A stretch of 64,000 bases of DNA from Patella vulgata (GCF_932274485.2 NC_065887.2:7040001-7104000), one strand, 5' to 3'; counted from the first letter of the stretch, positions 21,346-32,330 are shown. A program made the numbers and translations. Notes: a model not told the origin generated them from the sequence alone.

Positions 21346-21930
21346 CATATCAGTTTATATATAAAAAAAATCATGGTCGAGTTGTCCCTTTAAAGAAAAG
21401 AAACTGCAACTGTGGGTAGACATGGGACAAGAGAGTTCTCTGTGTGTGTCAACTGTCGTCGTATTTTTACACAGTAAAAATGTCTGACCCGGTGACCTAC
21501 CGTCTAGTAGAAGAATTTTAATTATTTGATAAGACGACTTGATGCAGGTTACAGTTATTTGTTACGTCTTCTGCTGAATGGCGCGGTATGTATTAAAACA
21601 TTCCTTGATAAGCATGTACTCCGTACAGAGAATGTCCAGAAAGTAACGAGATGGGTCATACGTTTCGCTAATACAATACTCACCGCCATATCCCCAAGCC
21701 CTACTTCAGTATACGAGTCATTCTAACAATCTGCAATCATTCTAGGTCCTGTTTCTAGCCCGTTATATTATAATATCAAAATTGAGGTAAATATTGAATC
21801 GGTATATACGTTTTATAGAACCGTTATTTCTCGACCTTCTTTTAACCCTTTCATGTCAGATTTTTCTCAAATGGTAATTGAAGAGTGAATATTGAAATTT
21901 ATAGAGTTAACGATGTTTTTAGTATCAATT
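21346..21930. other. Unassigned
   Basis: A 66-codon frame at 21526-21726 is open, but has no motif, repeat or splice context that I recognise. Confidence 0.45.
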
Positions 21931-22240
21931 GTATGATTTTGGAAATAATATGAAGTGAAATGAAATGGGGCTTAACTTCCCACTGTTCTGCTCCGACTGG
22001 GCTAATGAAGACGGGCATACGCCATACAGTGTGCTATGAGGGAAATTTTGCCCGGACAGCGGCACTACGACCCACTCCTATATCAAATTCCAACTGCCAA
22101 GGGATCTTTTACGTGCACGCCAATGTATACACGGGACCTCGGTTTTTCGTCCCATCCGAACGACTAAACAGCTGCCCTTGTCAGGCCCCCGTCCCGCACT
22201 ATTGACAAGGCTAAACACGTCGGAAAAGTATGATTTTGGA
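21931..22240 (-). mobile_element. SINE-A, 5' truncated, perfect 13-bp target duplication
   Basis: GTATGATTTTGGA occurs at 21931-21943 and 22228-22240. Between them lie the tail (AAGTGAAATGAAATGGGG) and body to ACACGTCGGAAAA. The tRNA-like head was never copied. Confidence 0.93.
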
Positions 22241-22779
22241 GTGTCTTAGAAATTTGCTGTCAACCTTAATGTATGATTCATCATCCTTTCATACTCGTTC
22301 TGGCTAGTTTTGACCACGCCCCATAAACGGAATTTCCGAAAAATGTCGTGTCCGTGGCGGGACATGCTTATATGTTACAGAAGGTCGGATACCGCATGCG
22401 ACTGGATTTATCTGTACCAGACACGTCGTGTGGCAGATTTGCGTATTCTCGATCTACGTCATTGTTTGTGTTGATTGTAGTGTGGGTTGTTGACCTTCAC
22501 TTTGATTATTTGGTTTATTTCTGCTGTGTTCGTATTCAGTGTGACTGCTTCATTGTTTATTATACCGTAATCGCATGTTAGTCTTAAAATGACATCTTTC
22601 CCAATTTTCTAAACCGAGAACCCGGTATGGAAATGTCAGAGTGTAAGCTGTGTAGGAGCATGTACCGGCATTTTGTTGGTACCCTGTCAGTCCTTATGTA
22701 AGAATCTGCATGTTTTATATATATATGTATATATAGTTATATCAGTGTTACAGCCAATGTACTATATACCTGTTATATT
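22241..22779. other. Unassigned
   Basis: A 77-codon frame at 22348-22581 is Val/Cys/Tyr-rich towards its end and could encode a hydrophobic stretch. No family resemblance and no start or splice support; probably chance. Confidence 0.4.
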
Positions 22780-22965
22780 ACATCACAGACTAGACACATA
22801 CTTACAATACATATACCTACAAACATATAACACTAGACACAATATACAACTTATACATACAAACATATGACCATCACAGACTAGACACCCACTTATAATA
22901 TACAACTTATACTCATAAACATATGACCATCACAGAATATACACAATATACAGCATAATTATAAA
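22780..22965. repeat. About 57-bp AT-rich tandem repeat, 2-3 copies
   Basis: CATCACAGACTAGACAC, AATATACAACTTATAC and ATAAACATATGAC recur in order. Confidence 0.75.
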
Positions 22966-23037
22966 GCAAACATATTATGGGAACCCGATTTATACATAAG
23001 TGATGTGATTTCATTCGAGTCTCTTGTACAAGGAACC

Positions 23038-23125
23038 GAGTCAAATCAGGTACCGAGTCAAAACTTGGTTACCGAGTCAAAACTTGGTTACCGAGTCAAA
23101 TCGGTTCCCGAGTCAAGTCAGGTAA
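23038..23125. repeat. About 21-bp tandem repeat, 4 copies
   Basis: Units of the type GGTTACCGAGTCAAAACTT, with ACCGAGTCAAATC variants. Bases 23126-23394 are unassigned except for a GGGTTAGGGTTAGG telomere-like stretch near 23238. Confidence 0.85.
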
Positions 23126-23394
23126 TGAGTGAAACCGCGGCACCGCCATGTATTGTCGATATTAAGAGTATTTAACCGTTCCATCATTGAGTAGGAATAT
23201 TGGTAGCGTGGTGGCTAGATAACAGGATGTGACAGCGGGGGTTAGGGTTAGGTTGGGCTGTTAATAAGAGAAGGCGAGCAGATTCTGAAGTGACGTCGAC
23301 GGTTTGAATTTTGAACACATCTTGTATTTTTAACCTTGAATAAACTCCTCTTGTATTTGTCAACTTGATCGAATCGAGGATGAATTGTAATGGA

Positions 23395-23470
23395 GTGAAA
23401 TGAAATGAAATGGGGTTTAACGTCCTATTGTTCTGCTCCTGAAGACGGGTAATAAAGATGTAGCATGTTA
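23395..23470 (-). mobile_element. SINE-A 3' end fragment
   Basis: GTGAAATGAAATGAAATGGG and GTTTAACGTCCTATTGTTC, then CTGAAGACGGGTAATAAAG. It stops after about 75 bp. Confidence 0.75.
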
Positions 23471-23562
23471 GTCTCAATATGACCTACCAGTAGTTCTTAT
23501 TTCTGTTTCTACCCAAATTAAATTCTTGAATTCTTATCTGTTGAAAGACAAGTAATACAACT

Positions 23563-23711
23563 GAAATGAAATGGGGTTTAACATCCTACTGTTCTGCTCC
23601 GACTGGGCTAATGAAGACGGGCATACGCCATACACAGTGTGCTATAATGAGGGCAATTTTGCCCTGACTAGCGAGCCAGCGTCTTACCCACTTAGCCACT
23701 GTGGCTCCCTG
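23563..23711 (-). mobile_element. SINE-A with a large internal deletion
   Basis: The tail and first 90 bp of body run to GGGCAATTTTGCCCTGA, then jump to the head (CTAGCGAGCCAGCGTCTTAC to GCCACTGTGGCTCC). Both ends are retained, and about 220 bp of middle is lost. Confidence 0.85.
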
Positions 23712-23954
23712 GATGAATTGTACACGCTCTTTGTGAAATCGGCTGAGTCTATCAAAATTACAACCCTTCGAGGCATTACGCAAGAACATAAATATGTTTG
23801 ACGTGATTTGACTACACAGTTGCATCCGGTATGTTCGAATCAGATTGTATGCAATACTTGATATCAAGCCAGCGTTGGTGGGTCGGATGCTCAGGGAAGG
23901 GAAGGAGTCTAGTGGCTCGGGTGGGACCCTTGACCCCTTGACCCTTGACAAAGA

Positions 23955-24052
23955 GTAGGCGGAAATGCTGCTGTTCGTACAAAATCCACCTCTTAGTACA
24001 CTACATGGGTATGTCCGTCTTGATTAGCAGAAAGGTAGAACGATAAACCCCG
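23955..24052 (+). mobile_element. SINE-A 3' fragment, old
   Basis: AGAGTAGGCGGAAATGCTGC, GTATGTCCGTCTTGATTAGC and GAACGATAAACCCCGTT keep the order but differ strongly from consensus. Confidence 0.6.
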
Positions 24053-24110
24053 TTCCCGATTATTTCTAGAGATATTTTAAGTTTCAAAGAGTTTTACTAA
24101 TACTTTACAG

Positions 24111-24245
24111 CAGGTGTGTGTGTGTGTGGGGGGGGGGGGTAGCATGTGCGCGCTGTGTCATAAGGTCTGACATTGAGTCAACTGGCGTGGTTTCGATTCC
24201 CCGGTTGTACATGGCAAGGAGTATAAGGGTCGCCTGTCCAAAATC
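24111..24245 (+). mobile_element. SINE-B head with G run
   Basis: (GT)n and about 12 G precede GCATGTGCGCGCTGTGTCAT. The B box GGTTTCGATTCCCC lies near 24188. It is truncated after AGTATAAGGGTCGCCTGTCC. Bases 24246-24520 are unassigned. Confidence 0.8.
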
Positions 24246-24519
24246 GTATGGCGTTCCTAGTTCGCTCACCACCAAGTTTATCAGCAAATACATCAAGCGT
24301 TCTCTAACGCTGGGAGATCGGACATTTTTCGCGTGCAACCTTTGACATCACTCGAGCAGACATCCCCAATGGCCAGGTTGCCGGTTAGGGAAACCCTTAT
24401 ATTTTTATCCTGCATGCGATCCATGGGTGTTTTTTTTTTAGGGTATCCAGTATTTTTCTAGTAAGATTGGATGTTTCTACTTTCCATATATACCAATATT
24501 GCCTTACTTTTCTTGGGAA

Positions 24520-24845
24520 AAAACGCCCGATAAATACTTTTGTGTGAAAGTATCTTTACGTCGTTTATTTAATGTGGGAAAGTATCTTTAAATCGTTTAT
24601 TTAATGTAAAATGTTTTAATACTAAACCGAATTTGGCATAATAATTCTTGTGCACAAAGTAAGCTCTACTCGGACTATTCAAAAATATATATATTTTTTT
24701 TTTGGTGAATGTTAATGTTTGGTTAAAGCCGACACCTGATAAATACTTTTTGTGGGAAAGTATCTTTAAGTCGTTTATTTAATGTAAAATGCATTAATAC
24801 TAAACCGAATTTGGCATAATTCTTGTGCACGGCGATAGAAATGAA
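24520..24845. repeat. About 200-bp tandem repeat, 2 copies
   Basis: GATAAATACTTTT, GGGAAAGTATCTTTAA, CGTTTATTTAATGTAAAATG and TACTAAACCGAATTTGGCAT recur at about 24535-24650 and 24735-24835, with an internal short duplication in the first copy. Confidence 0.78.
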
Positions 24846-25013
24846 AACCTTGCATATCGATATCATGTTCCAGTAAAGGTTATTATCCCGATAAGCTATT
24901 TATTCTAGGGTCAGTGGATGACGTGGGTGTAGAGTTAGAACAAAATGACATGAAAACTTTCCAGTAAATATCTCACACCCATAAACTACAATCCATCAAA
25001 TTATCAAATTATA

Positions 25014-25097
25014 AATGTAGGAGTTTTGGTGGCTAAGTGGGTAAGACATTGGCTCGCTATCCTGGAGGTCGGGTCTTCGAACCCTGCATTGGCCTAG
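25014..25097 (+). mobile_element. SINE-A head, first duplicated copy
   Basis: GGTGGCTAAGTGGGTAAGAC (A box) and GGTCTTCGAACCCTGC (B box) match the head at 25508-25594, including the flanking AAATGTAGGAGTTT. A minus SINE-A interrupts it at GCATTGGCCTAGA. Confidence 0.85.
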
Positions 25098-25474
25098 AAA
25101 TGAAAATGAAATGAAATGGGGTTTAAACGTCCTACTGTTCGGCTCCTATACTGGGCTAATGAAGACGGGCATACGCCATACAGTGTGCTATGAGGGGAAT
25201 TTTGCCCGGGCAGCACCACTATCGCCTACTCTTATATCGAATTCCAACTGCCAAGGGATCTTTTACGTGCATTCTAATGTATACACGGGACCTCGGTTTT
25301 TCCTCTCATTCGAAGGACTAGACAGCTGTCCTTGTCAGGCCTCCGTTCTGCACCACTGACAATGGGAAACCACGTCGGAAAATCAGGATGAATTTTGTCG
25401 GCCAATGCAGGAATCGAACACCGGACCTCCAGGCTAGCGAGCCAGCGTCTTAACCACCTAGCCACCGTGGCTCC
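25098..25474 (-). mobile_element. SINE-A, full length, inserted in SINE-A
   Basis: The complete element runs from tail (AATGAAAATGAAATGAAATG) to head (complement of GGAGCCACGGTGGCTAGG). GCATTGGCCTAGA on the left and GCATTGGCCGAGA on the right (from 25476) form a 13-bp target duplication with one difference. Confidence 0.93.
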
Positions 25475-25507
25475 CGCATTGGCCGAGAAGGTTCATCCAA
25501 GTTATAA
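25475..25507 (+). mobile_element. Stub of the interrupted SINE-A
   Basis: GCATTGGCCGAGAAGGTTCA continues the copy started at 25014, then ends at the tandem-duplication joint. Confidence 0.75.
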
Positions 25508-25895
25508 ATGTAGGAGTTTCGGTGACTAAGTGGGTAAGACATTGGCTCGCTATCCTGGAGGTCGGGTGTTCGAACCCTGCATTGGCCGAGAAAGTTCATC
25601 CAGATTTTCCTTCGTGGTTCCTCTTGCCAGTGATGCAGGACGGAGGGCCTGGCAAGCACAGCTGTCTAGTCGTTCGGATGGGACGAAAAACCGAGATCCC
25701 GTGTACACATTGGCGTGCACGTAAACGATCCCTTGACAGTTGGAATTCAATATAAGAGTAGGCCGTAGTGCCTTGTCCGGGCAAAATCTCCCTCATAGCA
25801 CACTGTATGGCGTATGCCTGTCTGCATTAGCCCTGTTCAGAGCAGAACAGTAGGACGTTAAATCCCATTTCATTTCATCTTTATGTAGGAGTTTG
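25508..25895 (+). mobile_element. SINE-A, full length, with target duplication
   Basis: A and B boxes, complete body, and tail AAATCCCATTTCATTTCATC. ATGTAGGAGTTT occurs before the head (from about 25508) and after the tail (from about 25884), a 12-bp target duplication. The start of this element, with its flank, was duplicated to give 25014-25097. Confidence 0.92.
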
Positions 25896-25950
25896 TTGGG
25901 TTTTTTTTGTTTTGCTTTTTTTTTTAAAAAAAAACCCCAACAAAAACACA
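25888..25950. repeat. Short T/A-rich hairpin
   Basis: TTTGTTGGGTTTTTTTTG pairs with AAAAAAAAACCCCAACAA across about 20 bp. Bases 25951-26304 are unassigned. Confidence 0.6.
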
Positions 25951-26308
25951 ACTCCAAACCAATGCTACTTTAGTATAATTTCCATTTGTTAAACGCTGAT
26001 TATACAAACCAAACATTTCACAAATGTGTTTTGTATTGTTAACGCTTTATATTTTCTTCACAGGGCTCGTAGTATATTGTCGTGGGAGTTGTGGGGTTAA
26101 GTAAAACATGGAGCCCGCTTACAATTATCACATTTTATGCAATAAAAAGACGGATTAAAAAGGGAGATAGAAAGAAATAACACGTACTTGAAGGACTTAC
26201 AGTAAGTAGGCGTAGAATAGATAGTTTGTCTCATCTGGATAAAGACGCGTCATATACACATTTGGTGTATTTAAAGGGCGTGTAGCTTTATTCTGTGAAA
26301 CCCTAAAA

Positions 26309-26510
26309 CAGAGGGAGAGAGAGAAATGGGGTTTAACGTCCACTCGACACAAACCAGGCCATTTCGGGATTAACATATGGTTCGGTTTTATTTCAATAAT
26401 TCGCTTGCGCGTAGAGGTTTTTAGCAGTGTCAGGAATCCAGAGTACCCGGAGAAAACCCACAAGGTTGAACAAGCTACGCTACTCCTTGTCACGCACAGT
26501 CAAGGAATCG
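26309..26510 (-). mobile_element. SINE-B, head lost
   Basis: GAGAGAAATGGGGTTTAACG to CAAGGAATCGATAAAA. AAAACAGA flanks both sides (26305-26312 and 26514-26521), consistent with a short target duplication. It stops at the B box. Confidence 0.82.
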
Positions 26511-26524
26511 ATAAAAACAGACGG

Positions 26525-26880
26525 ACATGGTGAAAGCAACATAAGCATGTAATATGAGTGTATATAAACTTCAATTTTTATAATTATTTATTGTTATTCC
26601 TAATTAATTATGTCCGGTGAAATAAATGAACAGTTCAAATTGAACGGCAGTCGTTTGTGCCACCGTAGTCCATTCTAAACTTTCGTTTTTAAATATCATT
26701 TTGTCTTTTGTGAATTAGCCATTTATAATTGACTCGCCGGGTATGTTTTGCTTTGTTCATTACAAATGGCACTGGAGACCATAATAGCGAACCCTACGTC
26801 GGGAACAGATTTTAGAATGTTCATTGTGTCTTAAATATTAGATATCAGGAGCCCATATTTTCATGTCGATCGTATTTGAT
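26525..26880 (+). repeat. R4, internally deleted
   Basis: GTAATATGAGTGTATATAAA, TTATGTCCGGTGAAATAAAT, ATTACAAATGGC and TATTAGATATCAGGAGCCCA follow R4 order but with the GGAATAACCAGACGC block missing. Confidence 0.6.
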
Positions 26881-27361
26881 TATTGACGGAACCATAGACT
26901 TTTTTTCGAAGAACCTCGCTCTCAAGAAGAAGAACAACAAGATGAATAGGGCTTTGGGCCCAATTCCTGGGTTAACAAAATAAATAGTGTTAGGCCTCAG
27001 TATTCGAGTATCCGAATATTCTATCACTTAACTCCTGTACTCGAATATTAGTATTAAATTCGAATTAAATTAAATCTGCTCTTTATTCATCTAGTTTCTA
27101 ATCTATATAACTATTTTAGTGATATAAATTGTCCATATTTTTTTCAATTTTTTATTAAATCATCATTTCAATTTTGGATATGATGTTGTGTAGAATATGT
27201 ATATCATATGTAACATACCTTTCCGTGTCGGTCACGTGTTGCTCTTGTGGTTTCTTGTGAGTGATCGGTAGGACTGGAAGAAACAGTCTATAGCAGAGAC
27301 TGTACAATGTTACACGTTCTAAGTAAGAATCTTTAAGATGTCAGAAATTGTGTTTTTTTGG
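26881..27361. other. Unassigned, AT-rich
   Basis: Includes long TTTTTTTCAATTTTTTATTA stretches near 27140. No gene or repeat family identified. Confidence 0.5.
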
Positions 27362-27590
27362 GGGGTGGGGTGGGGATGGCCAAATGGTTAGCTCGTGCGC
27401 GCTGTATCATAAGGTCTGTCATCGAGTCAACTGGCGTGGTTGTACGTGGCAAAGAGTAGGGTCGCCTGTCTCACTGCTATAGACCCCTACGCGCAAGCGA
27501 ATTATTGAAATAAAATTGAACCATATGTTAGTGTAGAGTGAATGTTAAACCCCATTTCCTCTCTCTCTCTCTCTCCCTATCTCTGTATGT
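27362..27590 (+). mobile_element. SINE-B with G-rich 5' end
   Basis: GGGGGTGGGGTGGGGATGGC leads into CAAATGGTTAGCTCGTGCGC. The segment with the TTCGATTCC B box is deleted (GTGGTTGTACGTGGC). The 3' end is GAATGTTAAACCCCATTTCC followed by (CT)n. Confidence 0.85.
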
Positions 27591-27603
27591 GGCTTATGGT
27601 GTT

Positions 27604-27764
27604 CAGGGCCCTGTTTCTTGAAATCTTAACTAAAGATAAAATCCAAATTTTAGTAGGTACTTCAGTTTTGATTGGCTAAGCACTAAAATCAATCTAATAT
27701 TATCCAATCAAATTACTAAAATTTGGATTCTATCTTAGTTAAAATTTCGTGAAACAGGCCCCTG
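27604..27764. mobile_element. Small MITE, 54-bp inverted ends
   Basis: The left end CAGGGCCCTGTTTCTTGAAA, then TCTTAACTAAAGATAAAATC, pairs with the right end ACTAAAATTTGGATTCTATC to GAAACAGGCCCCTG. Total about 160 bp, so most of it is terminal repeat. Ends of the form GGGCCTGTTTCACGAAA resemble hAT-like MITEs I know from other aquatic animals (recollection, unverified). Confidence 0.75.
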
Positions 27765-28369
27765 GTTTCTCGTATTTTGATAGCACCTAATTGTTTGATA
27801 TGCGCTGAGTATTCGAGTAGTGTTTTAGCTCGAAGGACAGAACACTGATAATGAATAAAAAAAGTTTCTATTTGACTAATTTTAGACATGTCACCGCCTG
27901 AGAGGTATATAGTTTTATAGTTAGTCATACAGTAAAAACTACGTAAACACATGTCGTCCATATTGTTTTTATTACTCGCGCATGTTTTTATAGCATGTAG
28001 ACTACAATTTGTTCAAATTGGCAGGAAAGAGAAAAAAAAACTGCAGCAATCAATGTTAAAAACATTGAAAGAATAGAATGGGTTGTTGCGGATACTCCTT
28101 GATTTAAAGGGTCAATAGGGATGGGAGGAGTCGGGGTGTTCACAGATCATCGTCATAGTTCCTAGCAATTAGACACATCTGAGGCCATATCAGTTTGATT
28201 TGCTGTTTTTCGGGAACACTATTCCTTCTTATTTCTTCTGGAAAAAGGCTAATTTTAAAACAAAACATACCTGGTTGTGCTATCCAAGAGTTATAAGTTT
28301 CAAAATATTCAGTTTTGAATATTTAAATAAAACATACTTCACGTGGTTCAAGTGGCAATTTATTTATCA
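27765..28369. other. Unassigned
   Basis: No family, RNA or exon recognised in about 600 bp. Confidence 0.5.
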
Positions 28370-28725
28370 CGGTGGCTAAGTGGGTAAGAGGTTCGCTAGC
28401 CTGGAGGTCGGGTGTTCGATCCCTGCATTGGCCGAGAAAGTTCATCCAGATTTTCCTGCGTGGTCCCCCCTTATCAGTGATGCAGGATGGAGGGCCTGAC
28501 AAGGACAACTGTATATTCGATCGGATGGGGCGAAAAACCGAGGTCCCGTGTACACATTGACGTGTACGTAAAAGATCTCTGGAGTTGGAATTCGATATAA
28601 GAGTAGGCCGTAGCGCCGCTGCCCGGGCAAAATTTCTCTCATAACACACTGTATGGCGCATACCCGTCTTCATTAGCCCAGCTCGGGGCAGAACAGTAGG
28701 ACGTTAAACCCCATTTCTTTTCATT
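28370..28725 (+). mobile_element. SINE-A, full length
   Basis: The head shows the A box TGGCTAAGTGGG and the B box GTGTTCGATCCCTGC, spaced about as in a tRNA. The body is complete (TTATCAGTGATGCAGGATGG; AAAAGATCTCTGGAGTTGG) and the end is GGACGTTAAACCCC plus ATTTCTTTTC. Good reference copy. Confidence 0.93.
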
Positions 28726-28969
28726 TTTTAAAATATTCATCAAGGGCACGAAGAACAGATAATCTACTAGGCGTGGCCTAAGAGTGTTCTGTTGTAATAA
28801 TCATCACCAGATTAAACATGCCACTACTGTCTACTCAAAAGTGGAAAAAGGCGGTTAAAACCGGCTCTTCTTTGCTGCACGAGCCGCGTTCCATTCATCA
28901 TGTCTCTTATTCCAGTATTAAAATAGTCGTGATGCCAAGATAACTTTCAACTACGTTCGTTCGTAATTA

Positions 28970-29015
28970 AGGGTTAACATCCGGTTCCAACGAATGTGAT
29001 ACCTCAGACAAATGT
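28970..29015 (-). mobile_element. Possible SINE-C 3' end, old
   Basis: GGGTTAACATCCGGTTCCAA and ACCTCAGACAAATGTTTGCT resemble the reverse complement of the SINE-C tail block (TTGTCTGCGATATCACCC). Weak. Confidence 0.4.
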
Positions 29016-29432
29016 TTGCTAAGCATTTTTTTTAAATAACTACCCCCTCCTCCAAACCCCCTTCCCGCGTAAAAACTGAGTGATTTGATGATATATTGGA
29101 CTAAAAACATATTCAAACTAATTAATCTATCAAAAATTTGCTTCAGATCACTCTCAAAACATTGTATTCACAAGGAAATACCCCAAGATATAAAAATAAT
29201 TTATTTTTAGAAGCAATTTTCCTGTTATTACTCGAATTTTTTCCATTGTTTTCATTGGCTTGATTTGCTCAGTTTGTTTAAAATATATTTGTACGTATTT
29301 TTGTGGTGGTCCTTTGTACCTTGATGTGCAATATAGAGGAATAAGCAATAAATATGGATTTTTTCCTGCTATTCATAAATGACTGTCATTTATTCCGTTC
29401 AGGGTAATACTTCCTCTTTCCCTAGTATGTAT
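29016..29432. other. Unassigned
   Basis: AT-rich. A 64-codon minus frame at 29154-29348 is Lys/Ile/Tyr-rich without a recognised motif. Confidence 0.45.
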
Positions 29433-29671
29433 AGGGGGGTTGGCGGATGGTTAGCGTGTGCGCGCGGTATCATTGAGTTAACTGGCATGATTTCGATTCC
29501 CCGGTTGTACGCGACAAGGAGTAGGGTCGCCTGTTCAACCTCGTGGGTTTTCTCCGGGTCCTCTGGTTTCCTCCCTTTGCTAAAGACCCCTACGCGCAGG
29601 CGAATTATTGAAATATAATTGGGCCGTTTGTTGGTCCGGAAATCGCCTGGTTTGTGTCGAGTAGACGTTAA

Positions 29672-29714
<43 letters not shown>

Positions 29715-29757
29715 CTCTCTCTCCCTCCCCCCCTCTCTCTCTCTCTCTCTCTCTCAT
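29433..29757 (+). mobile_element. SINE-B, full length with CT tail
   Basis: GGGGGGTTGGCGGATGGTTA begins the head. The B box is TTCGATTCCCCGG. The body is close to consensus, and the 3' end is GTAGACGTTAAACCC followed by (CT)n of about 85 bp. A small deletion removes the AAGGTCTGT of the head. Confidence 0.9.
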
Positions 29758-30155
29758 AACTTTATAACCGTGACTCATGGGCGTGTACCATCAACCGGTC
29801 TCTCATATGACATGAAAGGCAACACTCTTTAAAGGACATTTATACCAACTGGAATTAGATAGCATACATGTGTAAGAATGTATCTTTGTTATAATAGAAC
29901 ACAGAGAAAATAACGTCTATTTTTAACTTCACGTGGTTTTTACTTTCAGTTCATTCACCTAATAATTCATTCATCAGTATCAGTGTATCTAATCTGTAAG
30001 CTATCTAGGTTTTATCTGTATTACATGTACACGGTGTAGTTTCTAACACATAATTAATGTATCACGAAAACACAAAACCTCTATCACATAATAGATAACC
30101 TATTCTCTTGAAGCAGTAGTTTTGGCAAATGTCGCTATTCCACCACAGGTATTAG
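29758..30155. other. Unassigned
   Basis: No feature recognised. Confidence 0.5.
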
Positions 30156-30690
30156 TTTATTTAAAGTAGCTACGTCTCTAACTCAATATCATCCAAAGTC
30201 TTTAACATTGAAAACATAAATTATTTGTCAATTAAAATCAACATTGATGTTGTGATTTTCCGGGAAAAGATGGGCTTCTGATATCAAATATTTAAGCCAA
30301 AATAAACATTTACCATTGGTATACGAATCGTGTACCATATGCGTTTCAACGCCATTTGTAACAAGGGACTCGAAGAACGAGGCTAGACATATTCCACAAG
30401 TCATGTCAAACGGTGACGACATTATCTTATCTGGAGAGCATGCGCAATAAATATTATCGGTGTAGACTGGAATAACCAGACGCTAGAGATTGTCATTCGA
30501 TTGAGACTTCTGGCGTATCTCGCCGAACATAACCGATTTTAAATTAGAGTAAAAACAGAAACGATTGAATGTAGACTGGAATAACCAGACGCTAGAGATT
30601 GTCATTCGATTGAGACTTCTGGCGTATCTCGCCGAACATAACCGATTTTAAATTAGAGTAAAAACAGAAACGATTGAATGTAAATCAGTT
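30156..30690 (-). repeat. R4 with an exact 109-bp tandem duplication
   Basis: The R4 blocks are in reverse order (AGATGGGCTTCTGATATCAA, AGGGACTCGAAGAACGAGGC). The segment 30461-30569 is repeated without visible difference at 30570-30678, which indicates a very recent event in an old repeat. Confidence 0.85.
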
Positions 30691-30873
30691 TAATTTTGGG
30701 GAAATACATTTTCTCTATCGTCATTTTGGCGTATATCTGGGGTAACCATAGGTCATTTTGACAAAACACAAACTGGGATTTTGCATAAAAATATACTAAA
30801 TACATGTACCTACTACGTTACGTTTTAGTTTTACTGATACATATGCAATAAAATCGGTTCTGCACAGGAAACT

Positions 30874-31244
30874 TTAAACATACAGTATGTAAGAGCCAAA
30901 TCTGCCATTTACAGGTCTTTCTTTAAGCCTGAAATGTTATATAAATTATTAATTAGACATTAATTAACTTATCCAGGCCATAATCAACTCTCGATGGCAC
31001 CGCTAGCCTGCGATATTTACTGGATTAGAACCCGGTCTGCTGCTGGATAATCGAGACTATGTTTTTTATCGTATCGACTTTAGTAATGATGATCGAGGCT
31101 AGACCAAAATTTCAATCGCTAAATATTCGGTTCAGGGTGGATCAATTTGACTGAAATTTTCAGCAAATTCCCTTTACATTATCTATTACATGTATAGTGA
31201 TAAATACCAGCTTTTTTATTTAATCTCTCATAATGTATCTTTAA
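30874..31244 (+). mobile_element. MITE-T, full length, reference copy
   Basis: 371 bp from TTAAACATACAGTATGTAAG to CATAATGTATCTTTAA. Inverted ends of about 16 bp. Internal marks are TTAGACATTAATTAACTTAT, CATAATCAACTCTCGATGG, GATAATCGAGACTATG and TTTGACTGAAATTTTCAGCA. Non-coding. TTAA lies at both termini, as target duplication or part of the repeat. Confidence 0.88.
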
Positions 31245-31368
31245 GGACGCAAAATAGAAAAACAAAAACCGATCGCGACTGTGCCAAACACCAACATTTA
31301 TTTTTTTTTTCCGATACGCCGGGGCACAGATTACTGGACATAGAGTTTTCCACGATTATGGCTCCAAA

Positions 31369-31584
31369 ATACGTGCACGCCAATGTGTACACGGGACCTC
31401 GGTTTTTCGTCTCATCCGAATGATTAGATAGCCGCCCTTGTCAGGTCCTGCGTCCTGCATCACTGACAAGGGAGAACCACACCGGAAAATCTGGATGAAC
31501 TTTCTCGACCAATGCAGAGATCGAACACCCGACCCCCAGGCTAGCGAGCCAGCGTCTTATCTACTTAGCCACCGTGACTCCCTC
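31369..31584 (-). mobile_element. SINE-A, 3' end missing
   Basis: From ACGTGCACGCCAATGTGTAC to the head (complement of GGGAGTCACGGTGGCTAAG). Promoter boxes are present. The 3' half is absent, unusual for a retroposed element, so it was probably lost later. Confidence 0.85.
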
Positions 31585-31720
31585 TCCCGCTTTGAATGCC
31601 CATCCCATCCCACAATCAGATAATAGAAGATAAAGCACACGACCGTGGCATTTTTCTCATAAAAAGTGGTTTTTTTTTACAAACTTCTTTTATGGATCCC
31701 GGACATCGACGTATTAGCCT

Positions 31721-31999
31721 TTTCTGTTTCGTGAAATGAAATGAAATGAAATTGGGTTTAACGTCCTACTGTTCTGCTCTTATGCTGGGCTAATGAAGAC
31801 GGGCATACGCCATACAGTGTGCTATGAGGGAAATTTTGCCCGGGCAGCGGCACTATCGCCTACTCTTATATCGAATTCCAACTGCCAAGGGATCTTTTAC
31901 GTGCATTCCAATGTATACACGGGACCTCGGTTTTTCGTCTCATCCGAAGGACTAGACAGCTGTCCTTGTCAGGCGCTCCGTCCTGCATTTCTGTTTCGT
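31721..31999 (-). mobile_element. SINE-A inserted in an older SINE-A
   Basis: TTTCTGTTTCGT occurs at 31721-31732 and 31988-31999, an exact 12-bp target duplication. The insert (31733-31987) has a tail of four GAAAT units and is 5' truncated. The target is itself SINE-A body, continuing at 32000. Confidence 0.92.
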
Positions 32000-32036
32000 C
32001 CTATCCGAACGACTAGACACTGTTGCTTGACAGGCT
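32000..32036 (-). mobile_element. Remnant of the older host SINE-A
   Basis: CCTATCCGAACGACTAGACA and CTTGACAGGC continue the target copy beyond the insertion. Confidence 0.7.
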
Positions 32037-32330
32037 ATTTCTTTAAATGCGCATGTAAATTTTCTTTATTTTTTAGAAAAAGAACCAGAATCACCTTCGA
32101 CAACTTTTACGTCATTATTTTATTCCTAGACTATGTTTACGCGAAACCTAATGTTCTATTTCGTCCATAGTCTCGATTATTTATCCACAGTATCCAGACT
32201 GTTTAACTGAGTCTTTAGTCTCGATTAGTAAGGTTTATCATATGTATGTAATTATCATCCTCTGTCCGTACATATTTAAATATCAACCAAAAACTCGACA
32301 AGGATTTTAATCTAAACACAGGTTGTCTTG
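32037..32330. other. Unassigned
   Basis: Contains two TAGTCTCGATTA words (32169 and 32215), which also occur in MITE-T, but no full copy. Confidence 0.45.

Noticed and set aside
22348-22581. Possible small membrane protein
   Set aside because: Hydrophobic stretch but no homologous motif, no splice or promoter evidence, and the length is within chance.
23571-23801. A recurring peptide MGFNVLLFCSDWANEDGHTP seen at several loci
   Set aside because: It is the chance translation of the SINE-A 3' end, repeated because the SINE is repeated. Frames shift with each indel.
28370-28460. tRNA-gene-like A and B boxes here and in many other places
   Set aside because: They are SINE heads joined to SINE bodies, with no mature tRNA fold or anticodon arm that I could complete.
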